Source of the DNA: Limnohabitans sp. Rim47 | GTDB taxonomy: Bacteria > Pseudomonadota > Gammaproteobacteria > Burkholderiales > Burkholderiaceae_C | Length of the DNA: 64,000 bases | Direction of reading: 5' to 3' | NCBI RefSeq assembly: GCF_001517545.1 | Contig: NZ_FBYA01000002.1 | Coordinates: forward strand, 154,959-218,958 | Part shown: positions 1-8,915 of the stretch, piece by piece | Layout: each line of letters starts with the position of its first letter | How positions within the stretch are numbered: position 1 is the first letter of the stretch | Made by a program: the position numbers and the translations under genes | Notes under the pieces: model-generated | The model's input: only the letters and a program-made list of their open reading frames with translations | Told to the model about the DNA's origin: nothing | Databases searched by the model: none

Positions 1-30
1 ACCCATCTCCGGTTTAAAAAAATGCTGTCA

Positions 31-1149
31 TCACGAAAACTCAAAACTGCCCTGAGTCCACCGCCGGGCCTGTTCGCTCAATGAAACACCCAGGCCAAGC
101 CGGGTAGGCACCCGCATGCGGCCGTCTTTGATCTGGATGCGCTCGTTGAACAGCGGTTCGAGCCATTCAAAGTGCTCGACCCACGGTTCGGTTTTGTAAT
201 GGGCTGCCAAGTGGATGTGCAGCTCCATGGCAAAGTGCGGGGCCAACATGATGCCTGCGTGCTCGGCCAACTGCGCGATCTTGAGAAAAGGAGTGATGCC
301 GCCCACACGCGGGCCGTCGGGCATCAGAAAATCGGCTGCGCGGTGGCGAATCAGGTCCCAGTGCTCCTGCACGCTGGTGAGCATTTCGCCCGTCGCAATG
401 GGGGTGTCGAACTGGGCGGCCAGCGCGGCGTGGCCTTCGTGGTCATAGGCGTCCAGAGGCTCCTCAATCCAGATCAGGTTCATGGGCTCGAAACGGCGGC
501 ACATGCGCTGCGCGGTCGGGCGGTCCCATTGCTGGTTGGCGTCCACCATGATCGGAAAGCGGTCACCCAGATGCTGGCGCACGGCACTCACACGCTCGAT
601 GTCTTTATCGCAGTCGGGCTGCCCTACTTTGAGCTTGATGCCGCCAATGCCCTGGTCTACCGAGGCCGCAGCGTTGACCAGCAACTGGTCGAGCGGCGTA
701 TGCAAAAACCCGCCCGAGGTGTTGTAGCAGCGCACGCTGTCTCTGTGCGTGCCCAGCAGCTTGGCCAACGACAAGCCTGCGCGTTTGGCCTTCATGTCCC
801 ACAGGGCCACATCGAACGCGCCAATGGCCTGCACGCTCAAACCGCTGCGGCCCACCGAAGCCCCAGCCCAGCAAAGCTTGTCCCAAAGCTTGGCGATGTC
901 GTTGGGGTCTTCGCCGATCAAGACCGGTGCAATCTCTTTGGCATGCGCAAACTGGCCGGGGCCACCTGCACGTTTTGAATAGCTGAAGCCTACGCCCTCG
1001 GCACCGTCCCGGGTCTTGATTTCAACAAACAAGATAGCGATTTCGGTCATCGGCTTTTGCCGACCGGTCAGCACCTTGGCGTCGCTGATCGGGTTGGCCA
1101 AGGGCAAGGTGCATGCCGAAACGCGGACCCAGGAAATAGCGTCAGACAT
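31..1149 (-). CDS. L-talarate/galactarate dehydratase (enolase superfamily)
   Basis: This 372-residue enzyme would dehydrate galactarate or L-talarate to 5-keto-4-deoxyglucarate in the cytoplasm. It closely resembles, from memory, the Salmonella TalrD/GalrD enzyme of the mandelate racemase subgroup. Shared stretches include SDAKVLTGRQKP near residue 25, GVGFSYSKRAGG near 55, the KxK base motif in GGIKLKVGQP near 175, the metal ligands in VDANQQW and IWIEEPLDAYD, and the second catalytic His in APHFAMELH near 310. It is the last gene of the minus-strand operon, 9 bases after a Bug-type binding protein. An AAGGA ribosome site precedes the ATG. The subfamily call is strong; the in vivo preference between talarate and galactarate is inferred. 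Confidence 0.88.
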   Translation of the reverse strand: MSDAISWVRVSACTLPLANPISDAKVLTGRQKPMTEIAILFVEIKTRDGAEGVGFSYSKRAGGPGQFAHAKEIAPVLIGEDPNDIAKLWDKLCWAGASVGRSGLSVQAIGAFDVALWDMKAKRAGLSLAKLLGTHRDSVRCYNTSGGFLHTPLDQLLVNAAASVDQGIGGIKLKVGQPDCDKDIERVSAVRQHLGDRFPIMVDANQQWDRPTAQRMCRRFEPMNLIWIEEPLDAYDHEGHAALAAQFDTPIATGEMLTSVQEHWDLIRHRAADFLMPDGPRVGGITPFLKIAQLAEHAGIMLAPHFAMELHIHLAAHYKTEPWVEHFEWLEPLFNERIQIKDGRMRVPTRLGLGVSLSEQARRWTQGSFEFS

Positions 1150-1158
1150 TTGAAATCC

Positions 1159-2139
1159 TTATTCGGCTTTGATGCCCGCAGCCTTGATGACGCGGGTCCA
1201 CTGGTCCAGTTCGGACTTGAGGAAAGCCACATAGTGCTTGCTGCCCGAGGGGGGCACCACAAAACCAACCGAAGTCAGGCGGTTCCTGAAAGCATCGGAT
1301 TTCATGGCCTGGGCCATGCCCGCCTCGAGCTTGTCCACAATCGCTTGCGGTGTGCCCTTGGCCACAGAAATACCGGACCATGAAGTGGCCTCAAAACCCT
1401 TGTAGCCGGACTCCGCCACGGTGGGGGTATCAGGATAGAGCGAGTTGCGCTCTTTGCTGGAGACTGCAATCGCGCGCAATTTGCCCGCCTTCACATGGGG
1501 CAAGGCCACGTCCTGGTTCAGGAATACCATGGGGATGGTGCCAGCCAACAGGTCGTTGAGCATGGGGCCACCGCCCTTGTAGGGGATGCCGGTCAGGAAG
1601 ATGCCGGTAGTCTGCTTGAACAGTTCCATCGCCATGTGACCCGAAGCCGCGTGGGTGAAGCCGTAGTCCAGCTTGCCCGGGTTCTTCTTGGCGTAGTCCA
1701 CCAGGTCCTTCACCGTCTTGAAAGGCTGCGAAGGATGCACCAGCAACACGTTGGGGCCGGAGTTCACCTGCGACAGGTGGATGAAGTCGGTCATCGAGTT
1801 GTACTTGAGGTTGGCATCCAAGCCGTGTGCCACCGCGTTTTGCCCTACCCCGGACTGGATCAGGGTGTAGCCGTCGGCTGGCAGTTTGAGTGCACGGTCC
1901 ATGCCCACGATGCCGCCGGCACCGGCAATGTTCTCCACCACGATAGGCTGCTTGAGCACCTTGCCCAGCTCTTCCGCCACCAGGCGGCCCATGACATCGC
2001 TGGTGCCTCCGGGTGGAAAAGCCACGATCAGCTTGATGGGTTTGTTGGGGTAGTCGGCTTGTGCAATGGCCTGCCCCTGGCCCAGCAAGCCCAGACCGGC
2101 AAGGCCGATCGCAGTCAGCAGTTGGCGTTTTTTCATCAT
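1159..2139 (-). CDS. Bug/TctC-family periplasmic solute-binding protein
   Basis: This is a 326-residue tripartite tricarboxylate transporter receptor (Bug family). An N-terminal signal peptide with a KKR basic start and a hydrophobic core of about 15 residues ends near AQA at residue 27. It is followed by the family signature YPNKPIKLIVAFPPGG and later SDVMGRL and YKGGGPMLNDLL. A GAGGAGA ribosome site sits just before the ATG. No TctA or TctB membrane subunits are encoded nearby, which is usual for the expanded Bug families of Burkholderiales. Its place between garD and the talarate/galactarate dehydratase suggests an aldarate ligand, but the ligand cannot be read from sequence. Confidence 0.9.
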   Translation of the reverse strand: MMKKRQLLTAIGLAGLGLLGQGQAIAQADYPNKPIKLIVAFPPGGTSDVMGRLVAEELGKVLKQPIVVENIAGAGGIVGMDRALKLPADGYTLIQSGVGQNAVAHGLDANLKYNSMTDFIHLSQVNSGPNVLLVHPSQPFKTVKDLVDYAKKNPGKLDYGFTHAASGHMAMELFKQTTGIFLTGIPYKGGGPMLNDLLAGTIPMVFLNQDVALPHVKAGKLRAIAVSSKERNSLYPDTPTVAESGYKGFEATSWSGISVAKGTPQAIVDKLEAGMAQAMKSDAFRNRLTSVGFVVPPSGSKHYVAFLKSELDQWTRVIKAAGIKAE

Positions 2140-2191
2140 GGTTGTCTCCTCGAGTTATGGTTTTAAAAAATCAAAAAGTGGTGTCAAAAAA

Positions 2192-3757
2192 TCAGGTAAT
2201 CGGTGCGGGGTTGAACAGCACCAGCGCGTTGTGCAGTTTCCAGTGCTCGGCCCAAGTTCGTTTGCCGCTGGCGGTTTCCAGCAGCATGTGGAACAGCGCC
2301 CAGCCCGCTTCTTCAATCGTCATCGCACCATCGGCGATCTGGCCCGCATTGAAATCCATCAAGTCGTGCCAGCGGCGTGCCAAGTCGCTGCGCGTCGCCA
2401 CCTTGACCACCGGGCAGGCCTGCAAACCATAAGGCGTGCCGCGCCCGGTGGTGAACACGTGCACATTCATGCCAGCAGCCAATTGCAGCGTGCCGCAGAT
2501 GAAATCACTGGCAGGCGTAGCGGCAAAGACCAGCCCCTTTTGATCTGGCTTGAGCTTGTCGCCCGGCGCGAGCACGCTGGCAATCGCCCCGCTACCGCTC
2601 TTGATGATCGAGCCCATGGCTTTTTCAGCGATATTGGACAAGCCTCCGGCCTTGTTGCCCGGCGTGGTGTTGGCGGTGCGGTCTGCCCGGCCACGGTCAA
2701 GATACTGGTCGTACCAGCCGAGTTCACGCACCACGTCTTGTGCAACCTTAAACGTGGCGGCGCGGCTGGTGAGCTGCTCCACCGCATCGCGTACCTCGGT
2801 GTTTTCCGAGAACATCACGGTGCCGCCGGTGCGTACGATCAGGTCGGCCATATAGCCCACCGCCGGGTTGGCGGTCACGCCAGAAAACGCGTCACTCCCG
2901 CCGCACTGCACGCCCACTACCAAGGCGCTGGCAGGTACGGTCTGGCGACGGCGGGCATTCAGGCGCGCCAAGTGGGGTCGGGCACGCTGCACGATGTCGT
3001 CGATCATGGACATGAAGCCCACGTGTTCGTCGTCCTGCAGGCACACCAGATCAGGGCCTTTGTCTTTGTCACGCGCGTCGTGCACCGGGAAGCTGCCGGG
3101 CGGCAACAATCGCGATGGTTGCAGCTTTTCGCAACCCAAACTCACCACCATGACCTCATCACCAAAGTTGGGGTTGAGGCTGATGTTTCGCAGCGTGCGG
3201 ATCGGAATCTCAGCGCCGGGCGCGTCGATTGCAACACCACAGCCATAGGTGTGCTCCAGGCCCACCACACCGTCCACATTCGGGTACATCGGCAACAGCT
3301 CGCGCTCGATGCGCTCAACAGCGATCTTGACCACGCCTGCCACGCACTGCACCGTGGTGCTGATGGCCAGCAGGTTGCGCGTGCCCACCGAGCCGTTGGC
3401 GTTCACATAACCTTCAAAGGTGTGGCCCTCCAGCTGTGCCCACTGAGGCGCGGGGACCGTGGCCATGGGCAGGTCTTGCAGTTCACGCGCAGGCGGAATG
3501 TCCAAGATTCGCTCGTGCACCCAACTGCCCGCCGCGATCGCTTCTCGGGCAAAGCCCACCGGCACGTTGTAACGCAGCACAGCCTGGCCTACGGCAATGT
3601 CTTTCAAGGCCACCTTGTGGCCTTGTGGGACCTTGTCACGCAAGGTCAAGCCTTCGGGCAAGACGGTGCCTGCGGGGAGACCGCCATCGTTGGCGATGAT
3701 GGCCACATTGTCATTCGGGTGCATGCGAATGGCCAAAGAACGCAGGGGTGTGATCAT
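2192..3757 (-). CDS. garD: galactarate dehydratase GarD (UxaA family)
   Basis: This protein of 521 residues catalyses galactarate to 5-keto-4-deoxyglucarate. It matches the E. coli GarD layout and length (523 residues, from memory). An N-terminal SAF-type domain contains NVAIIANDGGLPAGT and PQGHKVAL. The catalytic part follows, with TFEGYVNANGSVGTRN, the Cys-containing YGCGVAIDAPGAE, LGCEKLQPSR, QCGGSDAFSGVTANPAVGY and the FTTGRGTPYGLQ stretch. The frame is open further upstream, but the ATG at 3757 is chosen because the homology begins there and because it lies one base from the stop of the preceding gene, implying translational coupling. A 52-base gap separates it from the next gene. Confidence 0.93.
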   Translation of the reverse strand: MITPLRSLAIRMHPNDNVAIIANDGGLPAGTVLPEGLTLRDKVPQGHKVALKDIAVGQAVLRYNVPVGFAREAIAAGSWVHERILDIPPARELQDLPMATVPAPQWAQLEGHTFEGYVNANGSVGTRNLLAISTTVQCVAGVVKIAVERIERELLPMYPNVDGVVGLEHTYGCGVAIDAPGAEIPIRTLRNISLNPNFGDEVMVVSLGCEKLQPSRLLPPGSFPVHDARDKDKGPDLVCLQDDEHVGFMSMIDDIVQRARPHLARLNARRRQTVPASALVVGVQCGGSDAFSGVTANPAVGYMADLIVRTGGTVMFSENTEVRDAVEQLTSRAATFKVAQDVVRELGWYDQYLDRGRADRTANTTPGNKAGGLSNIAEKAMGSIIKSGSGAIASVLAPGDKLKPDQKGLVFAATPASDFICGTLQLAAGMNVHVFTTGRGTPYGLQACPVVKVATRSDLARRWHDLMDFNAGQIADGAMTIEEAGWALFHMLLETASGKRTWAEHWKLHNALVLFNPAPIT

Positions 3758-3758
3758 G

Positions 3759-5051
3759 TCAATAACGAGGCTGTTTGCCCGTGAAAGTGGGGTCGTACTT
3801 GCGCATCTGGCCCAAGTCGTCGCGGTTGCGAATGCCGCAGTGCAGCCAGTTGTCGTGCAGGCGTTCCATCGCTTGGGGATCAATGGAGACACCCAGGCCC
3901 GGGCCACGCGGTACGCGCAAACTGCCGTTTTCAAATTGGAGGCGACCGCCCTTCACGATTTCCTCGTCCTGCCAAGGGTAATGGGTGTCACATGCGTAGG
4001 CCAGGTGCGGCACCGATGCGGCCAGGTGGGTCATCGCGGTCAGGCTGATGCCCAAGTGCGAGTTGGAGTGCATGGACAAGCCCATGTCAAAGGTCTGGCA
4101 CAGGCGCGCGAGCTGTTGCGTGGTGCGCAAGCCACCCCAGTAGTGGTGGTCAGAAAGCACGATGCGCACCGGACAACCCAGGCGCACGTTGTCCGCAAAC
4201 TCTTTGTAGTCGGTCACGACCATGTTGGTGGCCAGCGGCACATCACAAGCCCGTGCAACCTCGGCCATGCCCTGCAGGCCGGGGGCCGGGTCTTCGTAAT
4301 ACTCCAGCACGCCGCGAAGCTGCTCGACCACCTTGAGGCTGGTGGCCACGGTCCAGTTGGCGTTGGGGTCGATGCGCAGCGGCGCGCCCGGAAAGGCTTT
4401 GGCCAGCGCCAGCAGGGCGGCCACTTCTTGCGCCGGGGGCAGAGCGCCCGCCTTGAGTTTGATGCTCTTGAAGCCGTACTGCTCGATCATGCGGCGCGCC
4501 TGCGCCACCATCTGCGCGGGGGCAATGCCTTCGCCAAAAGGGTCGGCGGCGTAAGGCTGGTCGATGTGCTCGGCGTATTTAAAAAACAAATAAGCACTGA
4601 AAGGCACCGCATCGCGTGCGGCGCCGCCCAGCAGATCCACCACCGGTGCGTTGGCCAACTGCCCCTGCAGGTCCAGCATGGCAACTTCAAAGGCACTGAT
4701 GACCTTGGCCACGTTTTTGGACACATGGGTGCCCGGGGCCAAGGAGATCTGTTCCCCCAAAAACTCCGAGGTGTGCCCATCGGGCTGCACCAGTGCCCGT
4801 ACACGCGTTTCCATCGCGTTCAGGTCCCAGGGCGACAGGCCTTCTAAGGCGGGTGCGGCTTTGGCCAGCACGTCCAGCATGGCCTGGTCGCCATAGGTCT
4901 CGTTGATGCCCACGCGTGCGCAACTGGTTTCGATTTGGATGATAGAGCGCAGGGCCCAAGGTTCGTGAATGCCTGCTGCATTGAGCAAAGGCGGATCGCG
5001 AAAGGCGATGGGCGTGACCTGCACGCGTCGGATGGTGTGCTGCTTCAACAT
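3759..5051 (-). CDS. glucarate dehydratase-like enzyme (enolase superfamily)
   Basis: This 430-residue protein belongs to the glucarate dehydratase subgroup. Visible features are the start VTPIAFRDPPLLNAAGIHEP, the KxK motif in FKSIKLKAG near residue 200, the metal-site stretches RIDPNANW and YYEDPAPG, ATNMVVTD, and the catalytic His region MHSNSHLG near 335. It is clearly different from the gudD product encoded at 9732-11069, so the locus has two enzymes of this type. It resembles the form I associate with actinobacterial glucarate dehydratases. It lies 3 bases downstream of dctM and one base upstream of garD. Another aldarate, such as idarate, is an alternative substrate. Confidence 0.82.
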   Translation of the reverse strand: MLKQHTIRRVQVTPIAFRDPPLLNAAGIHEPWALRSIIQIETSCARVGINETYGDQAMLDVLAKAAPALEGLSPWDLNAMETRVRALVQPDGHTSEFLGEQISLAPGTHVSKNVAKVISAFEVAMLDLQGQLANAPVVDLLGGAARDAVPFSAYLFFKYAEHIDQPYAADPFGEGIAPAQMVAQARRMIEQYGFKSIKLKAGALPPAQEVAALLALAKAFPGAPLRIDPNANWTVATSLKVVEQLRGVLEYYEDPAPGLQGMAEVARACDVPLATNMVVTDYKEFADNVRLGCPVRIVLSDHHYWGGLRTTQQLARLCQTFDMGLSMHSNSHLGISLTAMTHLAASVPHLAYACDTHYPWQDEEIVKGGRLQFENGSLRVPRGPGLGVSIDPQAMERLHDNWLHCGIRNRDDLGQMRKYDPTFTGKQPRY

Positions 5052-5054
5052 GGC

Positions 5055-6344
5055 TTACTTGAGCAAATTAGGCAACCACAAGGTGAACTGAGGCACATAA
5101 GTTACCAGCAGCATGGCCAAGGTCAAAGCACCATAAAAAGGCGCAATGGTGCGCATGACCTGCCCCACCGAAATCCCGCCAATGGCGCAACCCACAAACT
5201 GGACCGTTCCAACAGGCGGCGTGTTAAGGCCCAGGGCACAGTTGATCAACAACATGATGCCGAACTGCATCGGGTCCATACCAAAGTGCATGGCAATCGG
5301 CAAGAAGATCGGGGTGCAAATTAGGATGGTGGCCGCCATGTCCAAAAAGGTGCCGAGGATGAACAACAAGATGTTGATCATCAAAAAGATGATCCAGGGC
5401 TCGGTGCTGACTTTTTGCATCAACGCCCCGGTCAACTGCGGCACTTCATACAAAGCCATGAAATAGCCAAAGGCATTGGAAATGCCGATCAACAAAAGCA
5501 CCACGCCTGTAGTTTTACAAGCCTTGGCGCAGGCTTTCAGAAAATTATTGAAAGTCAAGGTGCGGTACACGACCACAGTGACAAACAAAGCCCAGGCCAC
5601 GGCAATCGAGGCCGACTCGGTGGCCGTGAAAGCGCCCGACAAAATGCCGCCCAAAATGATCACCACCACAAAAAGTCCGGGCAAGGCCGCGCCAAAAGCC
5701 TTCAGCACCTCCAGCCAGCCAGGGAAATGGCCGTGGATCGGATAGCCCCGGCGCACCGCCACCCAATAGGCGGCCCCCAGGTTGCACAACGTCAAGATGA
5801 TGGCAGGCACCAGACCCGCCAAAATCAAGCCCAGCACACTGACCGACGCCAGGCCCGAAGCGGCCAGCGTGAAGATGATCATGTTGTGCGAGGTGGGCAT
5901 GATGGCCCCCACCAAAGCCGCGTGTGTGGTCACATTCACGGCATAGTCGGCGTCATAGCCTTCTTTTTTCATGAGCGGAATCATCACCGAGCCCATGGCC
6001 GAGACATCGGCCAATGGCGAGCCCGCTACACCCCCAAAAATGGTGCAGCCGATCACATTGCTCATGCCCAAACCGCCCCGCACATGGCCGACCAGACTGT
6101 TGGCAAAGCGCACGATGCGGTCGGCGATGCCGCCATAAAGCATCAACTCACCCGCAAAAACAAAAAACGGAATGGCCAGAAAGGAGAACACCTGCATGCC
6201 TCCGACCATTTTTTGAAACACCATGGCCACCGGCAAGCCGGCGGCCATGATGGTGGCGACAGAAGACAGGCCGATGGCGAAAGCCACCGGAACACCCAAG
6301 ATCAGCAGCAAAGTAAAGCTGAGGGCAAGAACAGTCAATTCCAT
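5055..6344 (-). CDS. dctM: TRAP transporter large permease DctM
   Basis: This 429-residue inner-membrane protein is the large (DctM) subunit of a TRAP transporter, which uses ion gradients for high-affinity uptake of organic acids. It shows about a dozen hydrophobic segments and DctM signatures including IPFFVFAGELM, GLGMSNVIGCTIFGGVAGS, PLMKKEGYD, TTHAALVGAIMPTSHNMI and the C-terminal GLNTPPVGTVQFVGCAIGG. It lies 4 bases after dctQ and 3 bases before the glucarate dehydratase-like gene, so it is in the middle of the aldarate operon. The transported substrate is inferred from context as an aldarate or uronate. Confidence 0.93.
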   Translation of the reverse strand: MELTVLALSFTLLLILGVPVAFAIGLSSVATIMAAGLPVAMVFQKMVGGMQVFSFLAIPFFVFAGELMLYGGIADRIVRFANSLVGHVRGGLGMSNVIGCTIFGGVAGSPLADVSAMGSVMIPLMKKEGYDADYAVNVTTHAALVGAIMPTSHNMIIFTLAASGLASVSVLGLILAGLVPAIILTLCNLGAAYWVAVRRGYPIHGHFPGWLEVLKAFGAALPGLFVVVIILGGILSGAFTATESASIAVAWALFVTVVVYRTLTFNNFLKACAKACKTTGVVLLLIGISNAFGYFMALYEVPQLTGALMQKVSTEPWIIFLMINILLFILGTFLDMAATILICTPIFLPIAMHFGMDPMQFGIMLLINCALGLNTPPVGTVQFVGCAIGGISVGQVMRTIAPFYGALTLAMLLVTYVPQFTLWLPNLLK

Positions 6345-6348
6345 GGCA

Positions 6349-6837
6349 TCAATCCCAAACAGGCTTTACAAGCTCACCGCGCAGCAAGGCCACGATGTGT
6401 TCAATCGAGAAAAGCAAAATCAAAGCCCCCGCGATGATCACGGGCACATAGTCGATGCCGTCAGGCACTGGCAGCATCGGTTTCTTTTCATCCCACTTGG
6501 CAGAAGCCCAAAGCCAGCCCCCCTGAACCATCAGGTAGCCAAAAAGGGCCACCAGCGCATGGATCAAGATTTCAATGCGGTGCTGCCATTTTTCAGGCAA
6601 CAAGACCACCAGGGATTCCAGCCCGATGTGGCCCGCATCACGCACCCCAACGGCCAAACCAAAGGCCGTGACGAACAGCACGATCAACATCGCCAAGGCT
6701 TCGGCCCAGGTCGGGGTGTCATTGAAAACATAACGCCCAATGACCTGCCACTGAACACACAAGATCACGGCAATCAGGCCGATCACGGCCAGCACCAGAC
6801 AGATCTTGGAGACCGTTGCACAAAATTTGGTGAACAT
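6349..6837 (-). CDS. dctQ: TRAP transporter small permease DctQ
   Basis: This small membrane subunit of about 162 residues has four predicted membrane segments and the DctQ hallmarks QVIGRYVFNDTPTWAEALAM near residue 35 and GVRDAGHIGLESL near 70. The frame opens with TTG at 6840, but the ATG three bases later is a more likely start. It precedes dctM by 4 bases and follows dctP by about 48 bases, the usual dctPQM order. DctQ is thought to bridge the binding protein and the large permease. Confidence 0.9.
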   Translation of the reverse strand: MFTKFCATVSKICLVLAVIGLIAVILCVQWQVIGRYVFNDTPTWAEALAMLIVLFVTAFGLAVGVRDAGHIGLESLVVLLPEKWQHRIEILIHALVALFGYLMVQGGWLWASAKWDEKKPMLPVPDGIDYVPVIIAGALILLFSIEHIVALLRGELVKPVWD

Positions 6838-6885
6838 CAAAAACTCCAGCCCCCGTCTCTCGCCAGGGGCACAGGGGAAAAACGC

Positions 6886-7851
6886 TTACTTGGTGTCTTG
6901 AATGGCTTTAATCGCACGCTTCATTTCGGGCGTGGTCATGAACTTGTCGTACACCGGACCCATCACAGCCTGGAAAGACTTCTTGTCCACTTCGACAATC
7001 TCGGCACCTGCGGCCTTGACATTGGCCAGTGATTTGCTTTCGGCTTCGTCCCATGCTTTGCGCTGAACGGCCACCGACTCTTTCGCCGCCTGACGGACCA
7101 TGGCTTGCTCGTTGGCAGGCAACTTGTCCCAAGTGACCTTGGACATCACCAAAATCTCAGGGGCCATGGAGTGCTCGGTTTTGGAATAAACCTTCACAGC
7201 TTCCACATGTTTGGCCGTATCAAACGAAGGGATGTTGTTTTCAGCAGCATCGATCAGCCCCGTCTTCAGGCCGGTATAGACCTCGCCATAAGGCATGGGC
7301 GTGGCGTTGGCGCCCATGGCACTGACCAGCGCCACCCACAGATCAGACTGCTGCACACGGATCTTCAGACCCTTGGCATCGGCCACGCTCTTGATGGCTT
7401 TCTTGGCGTAAATGGAGCGGGCACCGCTGTCATAAAAAGCCAAGCCCACGTAACCCACAGCTTCGCAGCTCTTGAGGATTTCGGCGCCCACAGGGCCGTC
7501 CAGCGCATGGCGCATGTGCTCCACCGAGCGGAACAAAAACGGCATAGTGGGCACCATGGTCATGGGGCAGACGCCATTCATGGGAGCGACGTTGACGCGC
7601 ACCATGTCGAGCGCACCGATTTTCACTTGGTCGATGGTCTCTTTTTCGGAGCCCAGTGCGCCTTTGTTGAAGACCTTGATCTTGTGCTTGCCGCCCGACA
7701 ATTTATCGAGCACCGTGCTCATGTGCTTGACCGCCACCACGGTTGGATAGTCGTCGGCATTGTGGATGTCTGCCGAGCGAAATTCAGCAGCCTGTGCCGA
7801 CAGGGCCAAGCCAGCAGCGATCGCCATCAAAGAAGGTTTGAGTTTCAGCAT
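6886..7851 (-). CDS. dctP: TRAP transporter periplasmic binding protein DctP
   Basis: This protein of 321 residues starts at MLKLKPSLM and has a clear signal peptide ending at AQA near residue 20. The DctP fold is recognised by FRSADIHNADDYPTVVAVK, GALGSEKETIDQVKIGALD, MPFLFRSVEHM, the ligand-carboxylate Arg region LKIRVQQSDLWV and the AAENNIPSF stretch near residue 200. The frame is open about 200 bases upstream but that part does not look like protein, and the signal peptide fixes the start. It is the first transporter gene, 38 bases after the lactonase gene. The ligand is probably an aldarate or uronate, judging from the neighbours. Confidence 0.92.
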   Translation of the reverse strand: MLKLKPSLMAIAAGLALSAQAAEFRSADIHNADDYPTVVAVKHMSTVLDKLSGGKHKIKVFNKGALGSEKETIDQVKIGALDMVRVNVAPMNGVCPMTMVPTMPFLFRSVEHMRHALDGPVGAEILKSCEAVGYVGLAFYDSGARSIYAKKAIKSVADAKGLKIRVQQSDLWVALVSAMGANATPMPYGEVYTGLKTGLIDAAENNIPSFDTAKHVEAVKVYSKTEHSMAPEILVMSKVTWDKLPANEQAMVRQAAKESVAVQRKAWDEAESKSLANVKAAGAEIVEVDKKSFQAVMGPVYDKFMTTPEMKRAIKAIQDTK

Positions 7852-7889
7852 GAAAGTCTCCAGAGTTAAAAATTTTTTAAAACACACCA

Positions 7890-8834
7890 TCAAACACTTG
7901 CGGGAAAACGGGAAAAAACAGGCTCCGGCATGCCGCGCACACCGGGCTGCAAAGCGATCACAGCGCCGCTCAAACCTCTTGCGGCCTCTGTGGTTTGCGC
8001 GGGAATGATCGAGGTCACCAACAACTGGTCCAGCTCTGCCCCCCCAAACGCGCACATAGAAGGCTTGGGCATGGGTACGGTCAGCGACCGGGCCCAGTGG
8101 CCCTGGGCATCAAATGCATGGATCTGTCCCGCATCGTTGCCGCATATCCAGTAATGCCCTTGCGCATCCACGGCCGCACCATCAGGGCGTCCCGGCCACG
8201 GGTTCATGTCCACAAACAGGCGCTGCTGGCTCAGCGTGCCTGTGACCACATCCAGGTCAAAAGCCCAAATTTTTTGCACCGTGGGATGCGAGTCAGACAA
8301 ATACAACACTCGGCCATCGGGGCTCATGCCCAAGCCATTGGGCGTGCGCAAGCCCGTGACGTGTGGCCCCGTCAAGCCACGCTCGTCCAGGCAATAAAGC
8401 CCGCCTTGTGATGAAGCCAAAGACATGTCCATCACCATGGTGCCCACCCACAAACGCCCACTGGCATCACAGCGGCCGTCATTGAAGCGCATGCCCGCTG
8501 CGGGATGGGTGATACGTGCCAGCCACTGCACGTTTGCTTGGGCACCTTCATGCAAGGTGATGCGCGCAATGCCGGTTTCCATGGCCGCGACCAATTGCCC
8601 TTGAACGCCAGTCAAGGCAATGCAACCCACGCGCTCAGGCATGCGCCACGACTGCACCGGCTCCAAAGAGCCCGGTTGGCAGCAACGAACGAAGGGGCCT
8701 TCAATGTCCACCCACCACAAACGCTGCGAGCGGACATCCCACACAGGGGACTCACCCACACGGTCTTGTGTATCGGCAATGGTTTGACAAGGGGTCATGA
8801 AAGAGTGGCCATCAACGTGGGTGTTCTGATACAT
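7890..8834 (-). CDS. SMP-30/gluconolactonase-family lactonase
   Basis: This 314-residue protein is a six-bladed propeller lactonase of the SMP-30/LRE family. Motifs include DRVGESPVWDVRSQRLWWVD near residue 25, the metal-site regions MRFNDGRCDASGRLWVGTM near 140 and TPNGLGMSPDGRVLYLSDS near 195, and GRPDGAAVDAQGHYWIC near 240. In this locus it most likely opens the aldaro-lactone made by uronate dehydrogenase, giving glucarate or galactarate. It is the first gene of the minus-strand operon and divergent from the FadR-type regulator. Neither the ATG at 8834 nor the one at 8798 has a convincing ribosome site, so the start is uncertain by 12 codons. Confidence 0.85.
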   Translation of the reverse strand: MYQNTHVDGHSFMTPCQTIADTQDRVGESPVWDVRSQRLWWVDIEGPFVRCCQPGSLEPVQSWRMPERVGCIALTGVQGQLVAAMETGIARITLHEGAQANVQWLARITHPAAGMRFNDGRCDASGRLWVGTMVMDMSLASSQGGLYCLDERGLTGPHVTGLRTPNGLGMSPDGRVLYLSDSHPTVQKIWAFDLDVVTGTLSQQRLFVDMNPWPGRPDGAAVDAQGHYWICGNDAGQIHAFDAQGHWARSLTVPMPKPSMCAFGGAELDQLLVTSIIPAQTTEAARGLSGAVIALQPGVRGMPEPVFSRFPASV

Positions 8835-8857
8835 TGCTACTTAAGCACAGTGATCTG

Positions 8858-8868
8858 TTGTCGTACAA
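8858..8868. promoter_or_regulatory. candidate FadR-type operator between divergent operons
   Basis: The 11-base palindrome TTGTCGTACAA (TTGT-3-ACAA) lies in the 81-base gap between the lactonase and regulator genes. Read on the minus strand it is TTGTACGACAA, which has the form of operators bound by FadR/FCD-class GntR regulators. TTGTACGA recurs before gudD. Its position suggests control of the catabolic operon and autoregulation. Confidence 0.5.
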
Positions 8869-8915
8869 GTTAATTGTGCAAGTCACACCATCAAACCAAA
8901 ATGGGTATTTACCCG

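Noticed and set aside
172..978. Long plus-strand frame opposite the talarate/galactarate dehydratase
   Set aside because: It is antisense to a well-supported gene; GC-rich codon bias keeps the complementary frame open. The same applies to 2066-3784, 5415-6437 and 38505-40052.
3758..3934. N-terminal extension of GarD to 3934
   Set aside because: It overlaps the upstream gene in another frame and lacks homology; the ATG at 3757 gives the family length.
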